Assembly: GCF_011745145.1 (NCBI RefSeq)
Contig: NZ_CP050191.1
Span: forward strand, 5,408,373 to 5,472,372
DNA: 64,000 nt
From: Mycobacterium sp. DL440
Lineage (GTDB): Bacteria; Actinomycetota; Actinomycetes; Mycobacteriales; Mycobacteriaceae
Reading direction: 5' to 3'
The translations under genes were made by a program, and so were the position numbers. This document shows, piece by piece, positions 19,671-31,629 of this stretch. Below the pieces are notes generated by a model that was not told the DNA's origin, made no database searches, and saw nothing but the letters and a program-made list of their open reading frames with translations. Position 1 is the stretch's first letter; each line of letters opens with the position of its first letter.

Positions 19671-20447
19671 GTGGAACTCAACGGAGCAAGCGCCATCGTC
19701 ACCGGTGGCGCATCAGGTATCGGCGCGGCGACTGCCCGCCAGTTGGCTGCCAAGGGAGCCCGCGTTGTCGTGGCTGACCTGCAGGCGGACAAGGGCGAGG
19801 CCCTCGCCCACGAGATCGGCGGCGTCTTCGTCACCGTCGACGTCACCAACACCGACCAGATCATCGATGCGGTCAAGACCGCCGCGGACCTCGGCCCGCT
19901 GCGCGCCCTGGTGAACTCGGCCGGTGTCGGCTGGGCCCAGCGCACCATCGGCAAGGACGGGGAGTTCTCCTCGGCTCACGACCTCGGCCTGTACAAGAAG
20001 GTGCTCGACATCAACCTGGTCGGCACCTTCGACTGCATCCGCATCGCAGCCACCCAGATGAGCAAGAACGAGCTCAGCGAAACCGGCGAGCGCGGTGCGA
20101 TCGTCAACATGACCAGCGTCGCGGCGTTCGACGGCCAGATCGGCCAGGCGGCCTACTCGTCGTCCAAGGGCGGTGTGGTCGGCCTGACCCTGCCGGTGGC
20201 ACGCGATCTGTCCGCTGTGGGCATCCGTGTCAACACTGTGGCCCCCGGCCTGATCGACACCCCGATCTACGGCGAGGGCGAGGCGTCGGAGGCATTCAAG
20301 GCCAAGCTCGGCGAGTCGGTGCTGTTCCCGCACCGCCTCGGCAAGCCCGACGAGCTGGCCTCCATGGTCGTCGAGCTGCTGACCAACTCGTACATGAACG
20401 CCGAGGTCGTCCGCGTCGACGGCGGCATCCGGATGCCACCCAAGTAA
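19671..20447 (+). CDS. Short-chain dehydrogenase/reductase (3-hydroxyacyl-CoA dehydrogenase type II-like)
   Basis: A 258-residue SDR with the NAD(P) motif Thr-Gly-Gly-Ala-Ser-Gly-Ile-Gly (11-18), Asn-Ser-Ala-Gly, and the catalytic Ser with Tyr-x-x-x-Lys (Ala-Tyr-Ser-Ser-Ser-Lys). The ending Val-Asp-Gly-Gly-Ile-Arg-Met-Pro-Pro-Lys is typical of HSD17B10-type 3-hydroxyacyl-CoA dehydrogenases, so a beta-oxidation role is likely. GTG at 19671 is favoured over an upstream in-frame ATG: TAGTGT (19658-19663) is 7 nt before it, indicating a leaderless transcript. The 72-bp gap to the pirin gene holds both divergent promoters. Confidence 0.9.
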   Translation: MELNGASAIVTGGASGIGAATARQLAAKGARVVVADLQADKGEALAHEIGGVFVTVDVTNTDQIIDAVKTAADLGPLRALVNSAGVGWAQRTIGKDGEFSSAHDLGLYKKVLDINLVGTFDCIRIAATQMSKNELSETGERGAIVNMTSVAAFDGQIGQAAYSSSKGGVVGLTLPVARDLSAVGIRVNTVAPGLIDTPIYGEGEASEAFKAKLGESVLFPHRLGKPDELASMVVELLTNSYMNAEVVRVDGGIRMPPK

Positions 20448-20451
20448 CCCT

Positions 20452-20513
20452 CGCGAACAGACACAAACCCGTACTTTTTCGCCCGAAAAGGTACGGGTTT
20501 GCGTCTGTTGGCG
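20452..20513 (+). terminator. Long hairpin after the SDR gene (repeat family copy 1)
   Basis: Arms at 20458-20481 and 20484-20507 match at 22 of 24 positions around a 2-nt loop and extend outward with one mismatch. It begins 5 bp after the SDR stop. The outer arm CGCGAACAGAC and the inner arm AAACCCGTAC recur in the hairpin at 21459. There is no U-tract, as is usual in mycobacteria. Confidence 0.75.
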
Positions 20514-20580
20514 GGGTTATCCACAGGGCAAATGGCCCGATGGTGGTGGTATCGCGTTGCGGCCGCGAGCATCGAACGCC

Positions 20581-21453
20581 ATGGGGGTCGACGAGGTGTT
20601 CGCTGTCCACGGCGGAATTGCCACCACGCAGCAATTGCTCGCTGCGATCACCGACAAAACCCTCACCAGCCGCGTGCGGGCCGGCACGTTGTTCCGTGTC
20701 TGGCACGGTGTGTACTCGTCGCACCGGCCTGACGCAGCTTGCCGACTTCGCGCACTCGATCTGCTGGCCGGCCTGCCGATCGTCGCGTGCATGCATACCG
20801 CGGCGCAGATCTATGGCTTTGACACCGACCCCGACGACCGCATACATATCCTCGACCCGGGTGTGCGTATGCGGCCGTCACCGAACCTCATGGTGCATCA
20901 GCGAATTGGTGCTCCGTTGAAGAAGGTCAACGGCCGACTGCTGACGGCGCCGGGGTGGACTGCCGTCGAGATGGCTCGGGTGTTGCGCCGGCCGCGTGCG
21001 TTGGCCACGCTCGACGCCGCACTGCGCAGCGAGACCTGCACGATTGCCGACCTCGAGGCGGCACTCAAGGAGCAGCGCGGTCGTCGAGGTGTCGTCAAAG
21101 TACGTGAGCTGTTGCCCCACGCAGATGCCAGGGCCGAGTCGCCGATGGAATCCGAGATGCGGCTGGTCTTCCTCGATTGGGGCCTGCCCACTCCGGAGTT
21201 GCAATACGAGATTCGTGATCTACACGGAAAGCTGTGGCGGGTGGACTTTGCCTGGCCGGAACGTCGGGTGGCAGCAGAATACGACAGTGTCGACTGGCAT
21301 GCGAATCCTGATGCGTTCAAGCATGATCGGATGAAATCCGCGCGGCTGCACGAGGCCGGATGGGTCAGCGTGCCCGCCGTGGTCGACGACGTGCGGCGGC
21401 ACGGAGACGAACTGTGCGCCCGGATCTACCGGGCATTTGACCGCGCCGCATGA
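20581..21453 (+). CDS. AbiEi-like N-terminal domain fused to DUF559 (PD-(D/E)XK-like) domain
   Basis: The 290-residue protein begins with a winged-helix region like the AbiEi antitoxin/regulator domain (about 5-60: Gly-Gly-Ile-Ala-Thr-Thr-Gln-Gln-Leu, then Arg-Ala-Gly-Thr-Leu-Phe-Arg-Val-Trp-His-Gly-Val-Tyr). It ends in a DUF559 restriction-endonuclease-like domain (about 195-285), with Val-Asp-Phe-Ala-Trp-Pro, Ala-Ala-Glu-Tyr-Asp-Ser and Asp-Trp-His, the acidic positions expected in a Vsr-like fold. No AbiEii toxin gene is adjacent. Function is unknown; it may be a stand-alone defence or regulatory protein. The ATG at 20581 begins the domain-like sequence. Confidence 0.78.
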   Translation: MGVDEVFAVHGGIATTQQLLAAITDKTLTSRVRAGTLFRVWHGVYSSHRPDAACRLRALDLLAGLPIVACMHTAAQIYGFDTDPDDRIHILDPGVRMRPSPNLMVHQRIGAPLKKVNGRLLTAPGWTAVEMARVLRRPRALATLDAALRSETCTIADLEAALKEQRGRRGVVKVRELLPHADARAESPMESEMRLVFLDWGLPTPELQYEIRDLHGKLWRVDFAWPERRVAAEYDSVDWHANPDAFKHDRMKSARLHEAGWVSVPAVVDDVRRHGDELCARIYRAFDRAA

Positions 21454-21458
21454 CCTCC

Positions 21459-21520
21459 CGCGAACAGACGTAAACCCGTACCAATTCGGGCGAAAAGGTA
21501 CGGGTTTATGTCTGCTCGCG
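21459..21520. terminator. Long hairpin between convergent genes (repeat family copy 2)
   Basis: Arms 21459-21482 and 21497-21520 match at 22 of 24 positions. It lies between the DUF559 gene (plus) and the alcohol dehydrogenase gene (minus), so it can end transcription from both sides. Its outer arm CGAACAGACGTAAA is identical to that at 49054. Confidence 0.8.
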
Positions 21521-21532
21521 CAGGGAAGTGAC

Positions 21533-22657
21533 TTACCAGTCCGACTCGTCGAACTTGATGACGCCGCGAATGTTGTTGCCGTCCAACATGTCCTGGTAGC
21601 CCTGGTTGATGTCTTCGAGCTTGTAGGTCCGCGTGATCATGTCGTCGATGTTGAGCAGGCCCGACTTGTACAGCGCGGTCAGGCGAGGCGTCTCGACGTG
21701 CGAGTTACCACCGCCGAAGATGTTGCCCTTCAACGTCTTCTGCAACATGGTGAACAGGAACAGGTTGAGCTTCACGTCGGCGTCCATGATCGAGCCCATG
21801 CCCGTCACCACGCAGGTGCCGGTCTTGGCGGTGAGGATCATCGCCTCTTCGATGTACTCGCCCTTCATATCGCCGACGGCGATGATGACCTTGTCCGCCA
21901 TCAGACCCCACGTCGTCTCCATCACCGGCGCGACGGCCTCGGCCATCGACGGGTAGACGTGCGTGGCGCCGAACTTGATGGCCTGCTCGCGCTTCCACTC
22001 GTTCGGGTCGATCGCGATGACATGCTTGGCGCCCGAGATCACCGCACCCTGCAGGGCGCTCATGCCGATGCCGCCGACACCGACGACGACGACGGTCTCG
22101 CCGGGCTTGACGTCGGCGACGTTGGTGGCCGAGCCGAAGCCGGTGGGCACCGCGCAGCCCATGATGGCGGCGGTCTCGAAGGGGATGTCCTTGTCGATCT
22201 TGACGACCGAATCCTTGTGCACGGTCATGTACGGCGCGAAGGTGCCGAGCAGGTTCATCGGCGACACCTCACGACCACCGGCGGTGATGCGGTTGGTGCC
22301 GTCGGCGATGGCCTTGCCGCCGAGCAACACGGCGCCGCGGTCACAGAGCGAGCGGAAGCCCTTCAGACACGGCGGGCATTCACCACAGGCCGGGATGAAG
22401 GCGAGGATGACGTGGTCACCCTCTTCGATGCCGGTGACGTTCTTGCCGACCTTGGTGACGATGCCGGCGCCCTCGTGGCCGCCGAGCGCGGGCAGCGCCA
22501 TCGGAGTGGCACCGGTGGTCAAGTGGTAGTCGGAATGGCACATGCCCGCGGCGTGCATCCGGATCTGTACTTCGTCGGCGACAGGGTCACCGAGGTCGAT
22601 CTCGTCGACCTTGAATGGCGAGTTGAGTTCCCACAGCAGGGCGCCTTTGGTCTTCAT
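21533..22657 (-). CDS. NDMA-dependent (mycofactocin-type) zinc alcohol dehydrogenase
   Basis: A 374-residue class III-like medium-chain alcohol dehydrogenase. Catalytic zinc ligands appear at Cys40 and His61-Glu62, structural zinc cysteines at 91, 94, 97 and 105, and the NAD motif is Gly-Val-Gly-Gly-Ile-Gly. Overall it matches the mycobacterial NDMA-dependent alcohol dehydrogenase family, whose NAD stays bound and which hand electrons to mycofactocin. The ATG at 22657 starts the conserved Met-Lys-Thr-Lys-Gly-Ala sequence; the frame is open further but not family-like. Paired palindromes sit about 95-115 bp upstream. Confidence 0.92.
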   Translation of the reverse strand: MKTKGALLWELNSPFKVDEIDLGDPVADEVQIRMHAAGMCHSDYHLTTGATPMALPALGGHEGAGIVTKVGKNVTGIEEGDHVILAFIPACGECPPCLKGFRSLCDRGAVLLGGKAIADGTNRITAGGREVSPMNLLGTFAPYMTVHKDSVVKIDKDIPFETAAIMGCAVPTGFGSATNVADVKPGETVVVVGVGGIGMSALQGAVISGAKHVIAIDPNEWKREQAIKFGATHVYPSMAEAVAPVMETTWGLMADKVIIAVGDMKGEYIEEAMILTAKTGTCVVTGMGSIMDADVKLNLFLFTMLQKTLKGNIFGGGNSHVETPRLTALYKSGLLNIDDMITRTYKLEDINQGYQDMLDGNNIRGVIKFDESDW

Positions 22658-22752
22658 GAGAGGCGATAATAGAACAGGTTGCAGTACCACTGGGTAACCG
22701 GTATCTGACCTGCGGCTATTAAAGCTTGATTTCGTTGTCGAGTGGCTGAGTG

Positions 22753-22772
22753 TGACACGTGTCAGCGCTGAC
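22753..22772. promoter_or_regulatory. Overlapping palindromes, likely operator
   Basis: TGACACGTGTCA (22753-22764) is a perfect 12-bp palindrome and GTCAGCGCTGAC (22761-22772) is another that shares its last four bases, giving regularly spaced TGAC/GTCA half-sites. It lies between the divergent alcohol dehydrogenase and VOC genes and could control either. Confidence 0.5.
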
Positions 22773-22832
22773 GCGTGGCCCAACTGGCCACCTCGACGAT
22801 GAGAAGCGCAATCGCGGCGGGTCTACCTCGAC

Positions 22833-23324
22833 ATGACCCACATCAGCGCAAGCATCGTCCCCAACCTCTGGTTCGACCGGGAGGCCGAGCAGGCCGCGCA
22901 GCACTACATCGCCGCATTCGGCGGCAACGGCCGCGTCGTCAACACCATCGCCTCGCATCCGGATTCGCCGTCTCCGCAGGATGTGCCGGTGGTGGTCGAG
23001 TTCGAGCTCTCCGGGCAGCGCTTCGTCGGCATCAACGGTGGCCCGCACTTCCACTTCACCGAGGCCGTCTCCCTGGAAGTACGCGTCACCGGCCAGGAGC
23101 AGCTCGATCAGATCTGGGCGGCACTCGTCGAGGGCGGCGAGGAATTGCCCTGCGGCTGGCTCAAGGACAAGTACGGGCTGGCCTGGCAGATCACCCCGGC
23201 CGAGTACTTCGACCTGCTGGCCAAGGGTGATGACGCTGCCAACGGCCGGTTGATGTCGGCGGTGCTGAAGACCGTCGGCAAGTTCAACATCGCCGAGCTG
23301 CAGGCGGCCTACCGAGGCGCCTGA
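22833..23324 (+). CDS. PhnB/VOC family protein (3-demethylubiquinone-9 3-methyltransferase-like domain)
   Basis: A 163-residue single-domain protein of the PhnB-like VOC group: Pro-Asn-Leu-Trp-Phe-Asp near the N-terminus, the Phe-x-Gly-Ile-Asn-Gly-Gly-Pro segment, and Lys-Tyr-Gly-Leu-Ala-Trp-Gln followed by Thr-Pro-Ala-Glu-Tyr. Despite the domain name, no methyltransferase activity is implied. It is a single gene, divergent from the alcohol dehydrogenase and convergent with sigG. No clear Shine-Dalgarno precedes the ATG. Confidence 0.85.
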   Translation: MTHISASIVPNLWFDREAEQAAQHYIAAFGGNGRVVNTIASHPDSPSPQDVPVVVEFELSGQRFVGINGGPHFHFTEAVSLEVRVTGQEQLDQIWAALVEGGEELPCGWLKDKYGLAWQITPAEYFDLLAKGDDAANGRLMSAVLKTVGKFNIAELQAAYRGA

Positions 23325-23365
23325 TGTGGGCGCCGCGTGGCATAACTGGCCACTTGTGCCACTGC

Positions 23366-26258
<2,893 letters not shown>

Positions 26259-26267
26259 GTTTGTCGC

Positions 26268-27011
26268 GTGACCGACGACAAGATGCTGGCGCGTATCGCC
26301 GCACTGCTGCGTCAGGCGGAGGGGACCGACAACCTCCACGAGGCCGAGGCGTTCATGGCCGCCGCACAGCGGCTGGCCACGGCCACCTCGATCGACCTGG
26401 CCCTGGCCCGCGCGCATTCGGCCGAGCGCACCAAGGCGCAGATGCCTGTGCAACGCACCATCACCGTCGGTGCGGCCGGAACCAAGGGGTTGCGCACCTA
26501 TGTGCAACTGTTCGTGGTCATCGGGATGGCCAACGACGTGAAATGTGATGTGGCGTCCAACTCGACCTTCGTCTACGCCTACGGGTTCGCCGAGGACATC
26601 GACGCCACCCACGCCCTGTACACCAGCCTGCTGCTGCAGATGGTCAAAGCGTCGGAGGGCTACATCGCCTCGGGCGCGCATCGCCCGACCTCGACGATCA
26701 CCGCCCGGCTCAACTTCCAGTTGGCCTTCGGCGCCCGTATCGGCGAGCGCCTGACCCAGGCCCGCGAGGAAGCCCAACGTGAGGCCGACGCGGCCGACCG
26801 CCCTGGCACTGCTATCGCATTGCGGGACAAGGATATCGAGCTACGCAGCTTCTACCGCGAGGCATCGCAGGCCCGCGGGACCTGGCGGGCGACGAGTGCG
26901 TCAGCCGGGTACTCGTCGGCCGCCCGCCGGGCCGGGGACCGCGCCGGTCGCCACGCCCGTCTGGGGGCGAGTCAGGAAATCTCCGGCGCCCGCGGCGCGC
27001 TGGAGAAGTGA
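26268..27011 (+). CDS. DUF2786 family protein (Rv0184-like)
   Basis: A 247-residue protein with an N-terminal DUF2786 helix pair (Leu-Ala-Arg-Ile-Ala-Ala-Leu-Leu-Arg-Gln-Ala-Glu, then Glu-Ala-Glu-Ala-Phe-Met-Ala-Ala-Ala-Gln), a central helical region and a C-terminal segment rich in Ala, Arg and Gly. Function is unknown. The GTG start has TAGGTT (26256-26261) 6 nt before it, suggesting its own leaderless promoter 10 bp after the lipoprotein gene. Its stop overlaps the next gene by 4 bp. Order matches Rv0183-Rv0184-Rv0185. Confidence 0.85.
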   Translation: MTDDKMLARIAALLRQAEGTDNLHEAEAFMAAAQRLATATSIDLALARAHSAERTKAQMPVQRTITVGAAGTKGLRTYVQLFVVIGMANDVKCDVASNSTFVYAYGFAEDIDATHALYTSLLLQMVKASEGYIASGAHRPTSTITARLNFQLAFGARIGERLTQAREEAQREADAADRPGTAIALRDKDIELRSFYREASQARGTWRATSASAGYSSAARRAGDRAGRHARLGASQEISGARGALEK

Positions 27012-27478
27012 GCACACGCGACAGCCAGCGGGCCCGCGTCTATGCCGCGGAGCAGTTCGTGCGGACGATGTTCGACCGTGCGGCACAACACAGTTCGCGC
27101 GCCATCGACTTCTTCGGCACGTCGCTCACCCTGCCGCCGGAGGCGAAGTTCGGATCCGTCGATTCGGTACAGCGCTACGTCGACGACGTCGTCGACCGCA
27201 TCGGTGCACAACCGCTGACCGTCCGTGCCCGGCGGGGAGCCACCGCGGCGCATTACGAGCTGATCGACGGCAAGGCCGTCATCGCCGTCCCCGAACGCGA
27301 CACCTGGGCGCTGCGAGAGCTGGTGGTACTGCATGAACTTGCCCATCACCTGAGCCATGCGGCCCCGCCGCATGGACCGGACTTCGTCGCAACCCATATC
27401 GACCTGTGCACGGCGGTCATGGGGCCGGAGGTCGGGCTGGTGCTGCGGATGGTGTATGCCAAAGAAGGCGTGGTCTGA
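27008..27478 (+). CDS. TIGR04338-type putative zinc metallohydrolase (Rv0185-like)
   Basis: A 156-residue protein with His-Glu-Leu-Ala-His-His at residues 109-114 followed by His-Gly-Pro-Asp-Phe, a gluzincin-like zinc site of the small TIGR04338 family. The GTG start overlaps the DUF2786 stop, so the pair is translationally coupled, and the two genes are neighbours in other mycobacteria as Rv0184-Rv0185. No signal peptide is visible, so it should act in the cytoplasm. The substrate is unknown. Confidence 0.87.
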   Translation: MSTRDSQRARVYAAEQFVRTMFDRAAQHSSRAIDFFGTSLTLPPEAKFGSVDSVQRYVDDVVDRIGAQPLTVRARRGATAAHYELIDGKAVIAVPERDTWALRELVVLHELAHHLSHAAPPHGPDFVATHIDLCTAVMGPEVGLVLRMVYAKEGVV

Positions 27479-27500
27479 ATCTGCGGCTAGCCTGGCGCTC

Positions 27501-28157
27501 ATGACCGAACCCCGCGATGTCGACCTCATGTTCAACGAGGTGCTGTGCACCGAGGACGAGGCGCTGGCCGCGGCGCGCCAATCCGCGCAGGACAACGACA
27601 TGCCCGCAATCGAGGTCTCGGCTCAACACGGCAAGCTGTTGTCGCTGCTGGCCACGATCTCCGGAGCGCGACGGGTGCTCGAGATCGGCACACTCGCCGG
27701 CTACAGCACCATCAACCTGGCCCGCGGCGCCGGACCGGACGGCGGCGTCGTCACGCTCGAGTACGAGCCCCGTCACGCCGAGGTGGCACAGGCCAATCTG
27801 GTGCGGGCCGGCGTCGCCGATCGCGTCGAGGTGATCGTCGGTGCCGCGCTCGACACGCTGCCCCGGCTGGCCGAGCGCGGTGACGTGTTCGACCTCGCCT
27901 TCATCGACGCCGACAAGGAGAACAACGTCGGGTACGTCGAGTGGGCAATCAAACTGGGCCGACCGGGCTCGATCATCGTGGTGGACAACGTCACCCGGAT
28001 GGGCCGGGTGCTGGCGCCGGCCGCGGACGACGCACAGGCGCGCGGCGTGCGCGAGATGCTCGAGATGATGGGTAACCATCCGCGGCTCGACGTCGCCGCG
28101 ATACAGACCGTGGGCGCCAAGGGCTGGGATGGCTTCGCCGTCGCGCTCGTCAGGTAA
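27501..28157 (+). CDS. O-methyltransferase (Rv0187-like, catechol OMT/CCoAOMT family)
   Basis: A 218-residue class I SAM-dependent O-methyltransferase: SAM motif Val-Leu-Glu-Ile-Gly-Thr-Leu-Ala-Gly-Tyr-Ser, Glu-Tyr-Glu-Pro, and the divalent metal site Phe-Ile-Asp-Ala-Asp-Lys with Val-Asp-Asn-Val. Rv0187 and its relatives methylate catechol-like substrates with Mg2+ or Co2+; the natural substrate is not established. The ATG is 7 nt after TAGCCT (27488-27493), so transcription is probably leaderless. bglS, which precedes Rv0187 in M. tuberculosis, is absent here. Confidence 0.92.
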   Translation: MTEPRDVDLMFNEVLCTEDEALAAARQSAQDNDMPAIEVSAQHGKLLSLLATISGARRVLEIGTLAGYSTINLARGAGPDGGVVTLEYEPRHAEVAQANLVRAGVADRVEVIVGAALDTLPRLAERGDVFDLAFIDADKENNVGYVEWAIKLGRPGSIIVVDNVTRMGRVLAPAADDAQARGVREMLEMMGNHPRLDVAAIQTVGAKGWDGFAVALVR

Positions 28158-28185
28158 ACCGCGAAATCGTCGTTCTCAAACGCGA

Positions 28186-28244
28186 CGAGCGTGCGCAATC
28201 TGCTGGTGTTTGTCGGTGTGTCGACCAGCAGACGCGCACGCTCG
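28186..28244. terminator. Bidirectional hairpin between convergent genes
   Basis: Arms 28186-28206 and 28225-28244 pair over 20 bp with one bulged base; the loop is 18 nt. It lies between the O-methyltransferase (plus) and mmpL (minus) stops and should terminate both. Confidence 0.7.
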
Positions 28245-28250
28245 CGGAAA

Positions 28251-31157
28251 TCAGGCCAGGGAGTCCTGCGGCTCGCGCTGGATCGGCTTCGGCCACGGCT
28301 CGGGCTTGGGCCGCTGACGCACCATCTGCGGCCACCAGAACCACTTGCCCATCAGTGCCGCGATCGACGGGGTCATGAACGAGCGGATGACCAGGGTGTC
28401 GAACAGCAGACCCAGACCGATCGTGGTGCCCACCTGACCGATCACGGCCAGCTCGCTGACCGCCATCGACATCATGGTGAATGCGAACACCAGGCCCGCC
28501 GAGGTGACCACCGACCCGGTGCCGCCCATGGCGCGGATGATGCCGGTGTTCAGCCCGGCATGTATCTCCTCTTTGAACCGGGACACCAGCAGCAGGTTGT
28601 AGTCCGCACCCACGGCCAACAGGATGATCACCGACATGGCCAGCACCATCCAGTGCAGCTCCAGCCCGATCAGGTGCTGCCAGATGAGCACCGACAGGCC
28701 GAATGATGCGCCGAGGGACAGCACCACGGTGCCGACGATGACCGCGGCAGCGACCATGCTTCGGGTGAGGATCAGCATGATGATGAAAATCAGGCACAGC
28801 GAGGCGATTCCGGCGATCAGCAGGTCGTAGTTGGCGCCTTCCTGCATGTCCTTGAACATGGCTGCGGTGCCGCCGAGGTAGATCTTGGAACCCTCCAGCG
28901 GGGTGCCCTTGATGGCTTCCTTGGCGGCCAGCTTGATGGGCTCGACGTGAGCGACCCCTTCGGGGCTCATCGGATCGCCCTCATGGCTGATGATGAACCG
29001 CACTGCGTGCCCGTCGGGGGACAGAAACATCTTCATGCCGCGCTTGAAGTCCGGATTCTCGAAGGCTTCCGGCGGCAGATAGAACGAGTCGTCGTTCTTG
29101 GCGGCGTCGAAGGCCTGACCCATGGCGGTCGAATTGTCCGACGCGGCGGCCTGCTGATCCTGCATGCCGGCGTTGGTGGCCTGCATGGTCAGCATCATGG
29201 TCTTCATCGTCTGCATGGTCGTGATCATCGGCTGCATGTTCGCGATCATCACCGGGATCAACGCATTCATCTTGTCCATGTCAGGGACGATCTGCTCGAA
29301 ATCCGCTGTCATGGTGTCGATGCCGTCAAGGGTGTCGAACACCGACCGGATCGACCAGCACATTGGGATGTTGTAGCAGTGCGGTTCCCAGTACAGGTAG
29401 TTGCGGATCGGCCGGAAGAAATCGTCGAAATCCGAGATGTGGTCGCGCAATTCCTTGATGTCGTCGACCATTCCGTGCATCTTGCCGACCATGCTGCCCA
29501 TGACGTCGCGCATCTGTTCCATGAGCGCGATCATCTTGGTCATCGTGTCGATGGTGACCTGCATGTCGTCGGCCTGCTTGAGCATGTCCTTCATGCGGTC
29601 CTGCATGTACTTCTGATTCATGGTCTGGGTCGTGCCCTGCATGCTGATGTTGAACGGGATCGAGGTGTGCTCGATCGGCGATCCCTGCGGGCGCGTGATG
29701 GCCTGAACCCGGGAGACACCCGGCACACCGACGATGCGTTTGGCGATCCGCTCGATCACCAGGAAGTCCGCCGAGTTGCGCAGATCGTGATCGCTTTCGA
29801 TGAGCAGCAACTCGGGGTTCATCCGGGCCGGCGAGAAATGCCGGTCGGCAGCGGCGTACCCGGTGTTGGCCGGCAGATCCGCCGGGAGGTACTTGCGGTC
29901 GTTGTAGTTGGTCTTGTACCCGGGCAGGGTCAACAGGCCGACCAGCGAGATGGCGATGGTGGCGATCAGGATCGGCCCCGGCCAGCGGACCACGGCGGCA
30001 CCGATCTTGCGCCAGCCGCGGGTGCGCATCGCCCGCTTGGGTTCCAGTGTCTTGCCGAACTTGGTGGCCACGGAGATGATCGCCGAGCCCAGGGACAGCG
30101 CGACGAGCACCACCATGACCATGCCGATGGCCAGGGGGATACCCAGTGACTGGAAGTACGGCAGGCGGGTGAAGTGCAGGCAGAACGTGGCGCCGGCGAT
30201 GGTCAGGCCCGAACCCAGGATGACGTGGGCGGTGCCGTGGAACATCGTGTAGTAGGCCTGCTCCCGGTCTTCACCGACACTTCTGGCCTCTTGATATCGG
30301 CCTATCAGGAAGATCGCGTAGTCCGTGGACGCCGCGATGGCCAGCATCACCAACAGGTTCGTGGCGAATGTCGAGAGGCCGATGATGTTGTAGTAGCCCA
30401 GGAAGGCGACCAGACCGCGGGCGGCCGACAGTGACAACATCACCATGAACAGGGTGAGGAGCACGGTCACGACGGAGCGGTAGACCGACAGCAGCATGAT
30501 GATGATGACCACGAAGGTCAGGGCGGTGATCATCTCGAGGCTGCGGTTACCGGCGATCTCCTGATCGGCCGCCATCGCCGCCGGGCCGGTCACGTAGGCC
30601 TTGAGGCCGGGCGGCGCCGTGACGCTCTGGACGATGTGTTCGGTGGCTTCCACCGATTCGTTGGCCAGCGCCTCGCCCTGGTTACCGGCGGTGTAAACCT
30701 GCACGTAGGCCGACAGGCCGTCGGAGCTCTGGGCGCCGGACGCGGTCAGCGGGTCGCCCCAGAAATCCTGGACGTGCTCGATGTGTTTCTTGTCGGCCTC
30801 GAGCTTGGCGACGATCTCGTCGTAGTACTTGTGCGCGTCGTCGCCCAGCGGCTTGTCGCTTTCCAGCACGACCATGACCGAGCTGTTGGACTTGAACTCC
30901 TGGAACACCTCGCCGACCCGCTTCATGGCGATCATCGACGGCGCGTCGTCCGGCGTCATCGACACCGAGCGCATCTTCCCGACCTCTTCGAGCTGGGGAA
31001 CGATCACGTTGAGGACAGCAATGACGGCGATCCAGCCGAGGATGATCGGGATGGCCAGCCGTCGGATCCACTTGGCGAGCCCGCCATGCTCGGCGGGCTG
31101 GGCGTGCTGTGGACCGCTGACCGGGATCGAGTCGGTCGGGGTGTCGTAATTGCTCAT
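28251..31157 (-). CDS. MmpL4/5-type RND transporter
   Basis: A 968-residue MmpL with an N-terminal cytoplasmic segment, a first helix (about 33-53), two large periplasmic domains and two bundles of membrane helices. Residues about 500-690 form a long Met-rich helical hairpin, the extended periplasmic coiled coil typical of MmpL4/5 and absent from MmpL3 and MmpL11. MmpL4/5 export siderophores and, when overexpressed, drugs such as azoles, bedaquiline and clofazimine. The ATG overlaps the mmpS stop by 4 bp (ATGA). This mmpS-mmpL pair with a TetR regulator is not in the corresponding interval of M. tuberculosis as I recall it. Confidence 0.94.
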   Translation of the reverse strand: MSNYDTPTDSIPVSGPQHAQPAEHGGLAKWIRRLAIPIILGWIAVIAVLNVIVPQLEEVGKMRSVSMTPDDAPSMIAMKRVGEVFQEFKSNSSVMVVLESDKPLGDDAHKYYDEIVAKLEADKKHIEHVQDFWGDPLTASGAQSSDGLSAYVQVYTAGNQGEALANESVEATEHIVQSVTAPPGLKAYVTGPAAMAADQEIAGNRSLEMITALTFVVIIIMLLSVYRSVVTVLLTLFMVMLSLSAARGLVAFLGYYNIIGLSTFATNLLVMLAIAASTDYAIFLIGRYQEARSVGEDREQAYYTMFHGTAHVILGSGLTIAGATFCLHFTRLPYFQSLGIPLAIGMVMVVLVALSLGSAIISVATKFGKTLEPKRAMRTRGWRKIGAAVVRWPGPILIATIAISLVGLLTLPGYKTNYNDRKYLPADLPANTGYAAADRHFSPARMNPELLLIESDHDLRNSADFLVIERIAKRIVGVPGVSRVQAITRPQGSPIEHTSIPFNISMQGTTQTMNQKYMQDRMKDMLKQADDMQVTIDTMTKMIALMEQMRDVMGSMVGKMHGMVDDIKELRDHISDFDDFFRPIRNYLYWEPHCYNIPMCWSIRSVFDTLDGIDTMTADFEQIVPDMDKMNALIPVMIANMQPMITTMQTMKTMMLTMQATNAGMQDQQAAASDNSTAMGQAFDAAKNDDSFYLPPEAFENPDFKRGMKMFLSPDGHAVRFIISHEGDPMSPEGVAHVEPIKLAAKEAIKGTPLEGSKIYLGGTAAMFKDMQEGANYDLLIAGIASLCLIFIIMLILTRSMVAAAVIVGTVVLSLGASFGLSVLIWQHLIGLELHWMVLAMSVIILLAVGADYNLLLVSRFKEEIHAGLNTGIIRAMGGTGSVVTSAGLVFAFTMMSMAVSELAVIGQVGTTIGLGLLFDTLVIRSFMTPSIAALMGKWFWWPQMVRQRPKPEPWPKPIQREPQDSLA

Positions 31158-31582
31158 GCAGATTTCACCAAGCAGAAGGTCTGGGCGTTCACGCCGTTGG
31201 AAGTTCTCTCGTCCTTGAGCTCGTCATCGACGGTGATGCGGCAGCTGATCGTGTCGCCGTTGCCCTGCGCGACGATGTTGGGGAACACCGATGGTGCGGT
31301 GGATTCCAGGCGCAGCGTCCAGGGCAGGGTGACCCCGTCGATGCGCTGGGGCTGGGCGTCGAGATCGAGGTAGTTCACGTCTGCCGTCGCACCGGGCACG
31401 CCGTAGATCTCGTAGACCACGACTTTGGGGTCGAAGGGCTTGGTGTCATCGACCTTCGCGCTGGAGATGCCGGAGCCGTCGCCTGCGCCGAAGAACGTGC
31501 GCACCCGCATCACCGTGAACCCGCCGACCAACACCACCACGATGATGATCAACGGAATCCAGAACCGTCGCAACAGCTTCAT
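31154..31582 (-). CDS. MmpS-family accessory protein
   Basis: A 142-residue MmpS4/5-like protein: short basic N-terminus (Lys-Leu-Leu-Arg-Arg-Phe-Trp-Ile-Pro), one membrane helix (about 9-27), and an outer beta-rich domain with [16 protein letters not shown] and Asp-Glu-Leu-Lys-Asp-Glu. MmpS proteins work with the MmpL from the same operon in siderophore export and drug efflux. The gene overlaps mmpL. Its leader carries a methyltransferase-like remnant and a palindrome described separately. Confidence 0.93.
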   Translation of the reverse strand: MKLLRRFWIPLIIIVVVLVGGFTVMRVRTFFGAGDGSGISSAKVDDTKPFDPKVVVYEIYGVPGATADVNYLDLDAQPQRIDGVTLPWTLRLESTAPSVFPNIVAQGNGDTISCRITVDDELKDERTSNGVNAQTFCLVKSA

Positions 31583-31629
31583 ATTCGCTGGTCGGCCTTT
31601 CGGAGGTCAGGTACGCAGTCACGTACTGG

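Noticed and set aside
20517..20525. Perfect DnaA-box sequence TTATCCACA
   Set aside because: It is a single 9-mer without a cluster, an AT-rich unwinding region or dnaA/dnaN genes nearby. One such match in 64 kb is not evidence for an origin.
20452..21520. Paired hairpins considered as CRISPR repeats or insertion-sequence ends
   Set aside because: There are only two copies, they enclose a normal gene, no spacer-length periodicity exists and no transposase is present. They fit terminators better.
28947..30149. A 400-codon plus-strand frame opposite the mmpL gene
   Set aside because: Its composition is His/Arg/Val-rich and without motifs, and the opposite strand has an unbroken MmpL. Similar shadows occur at 21437-22669 and 32805-34070.
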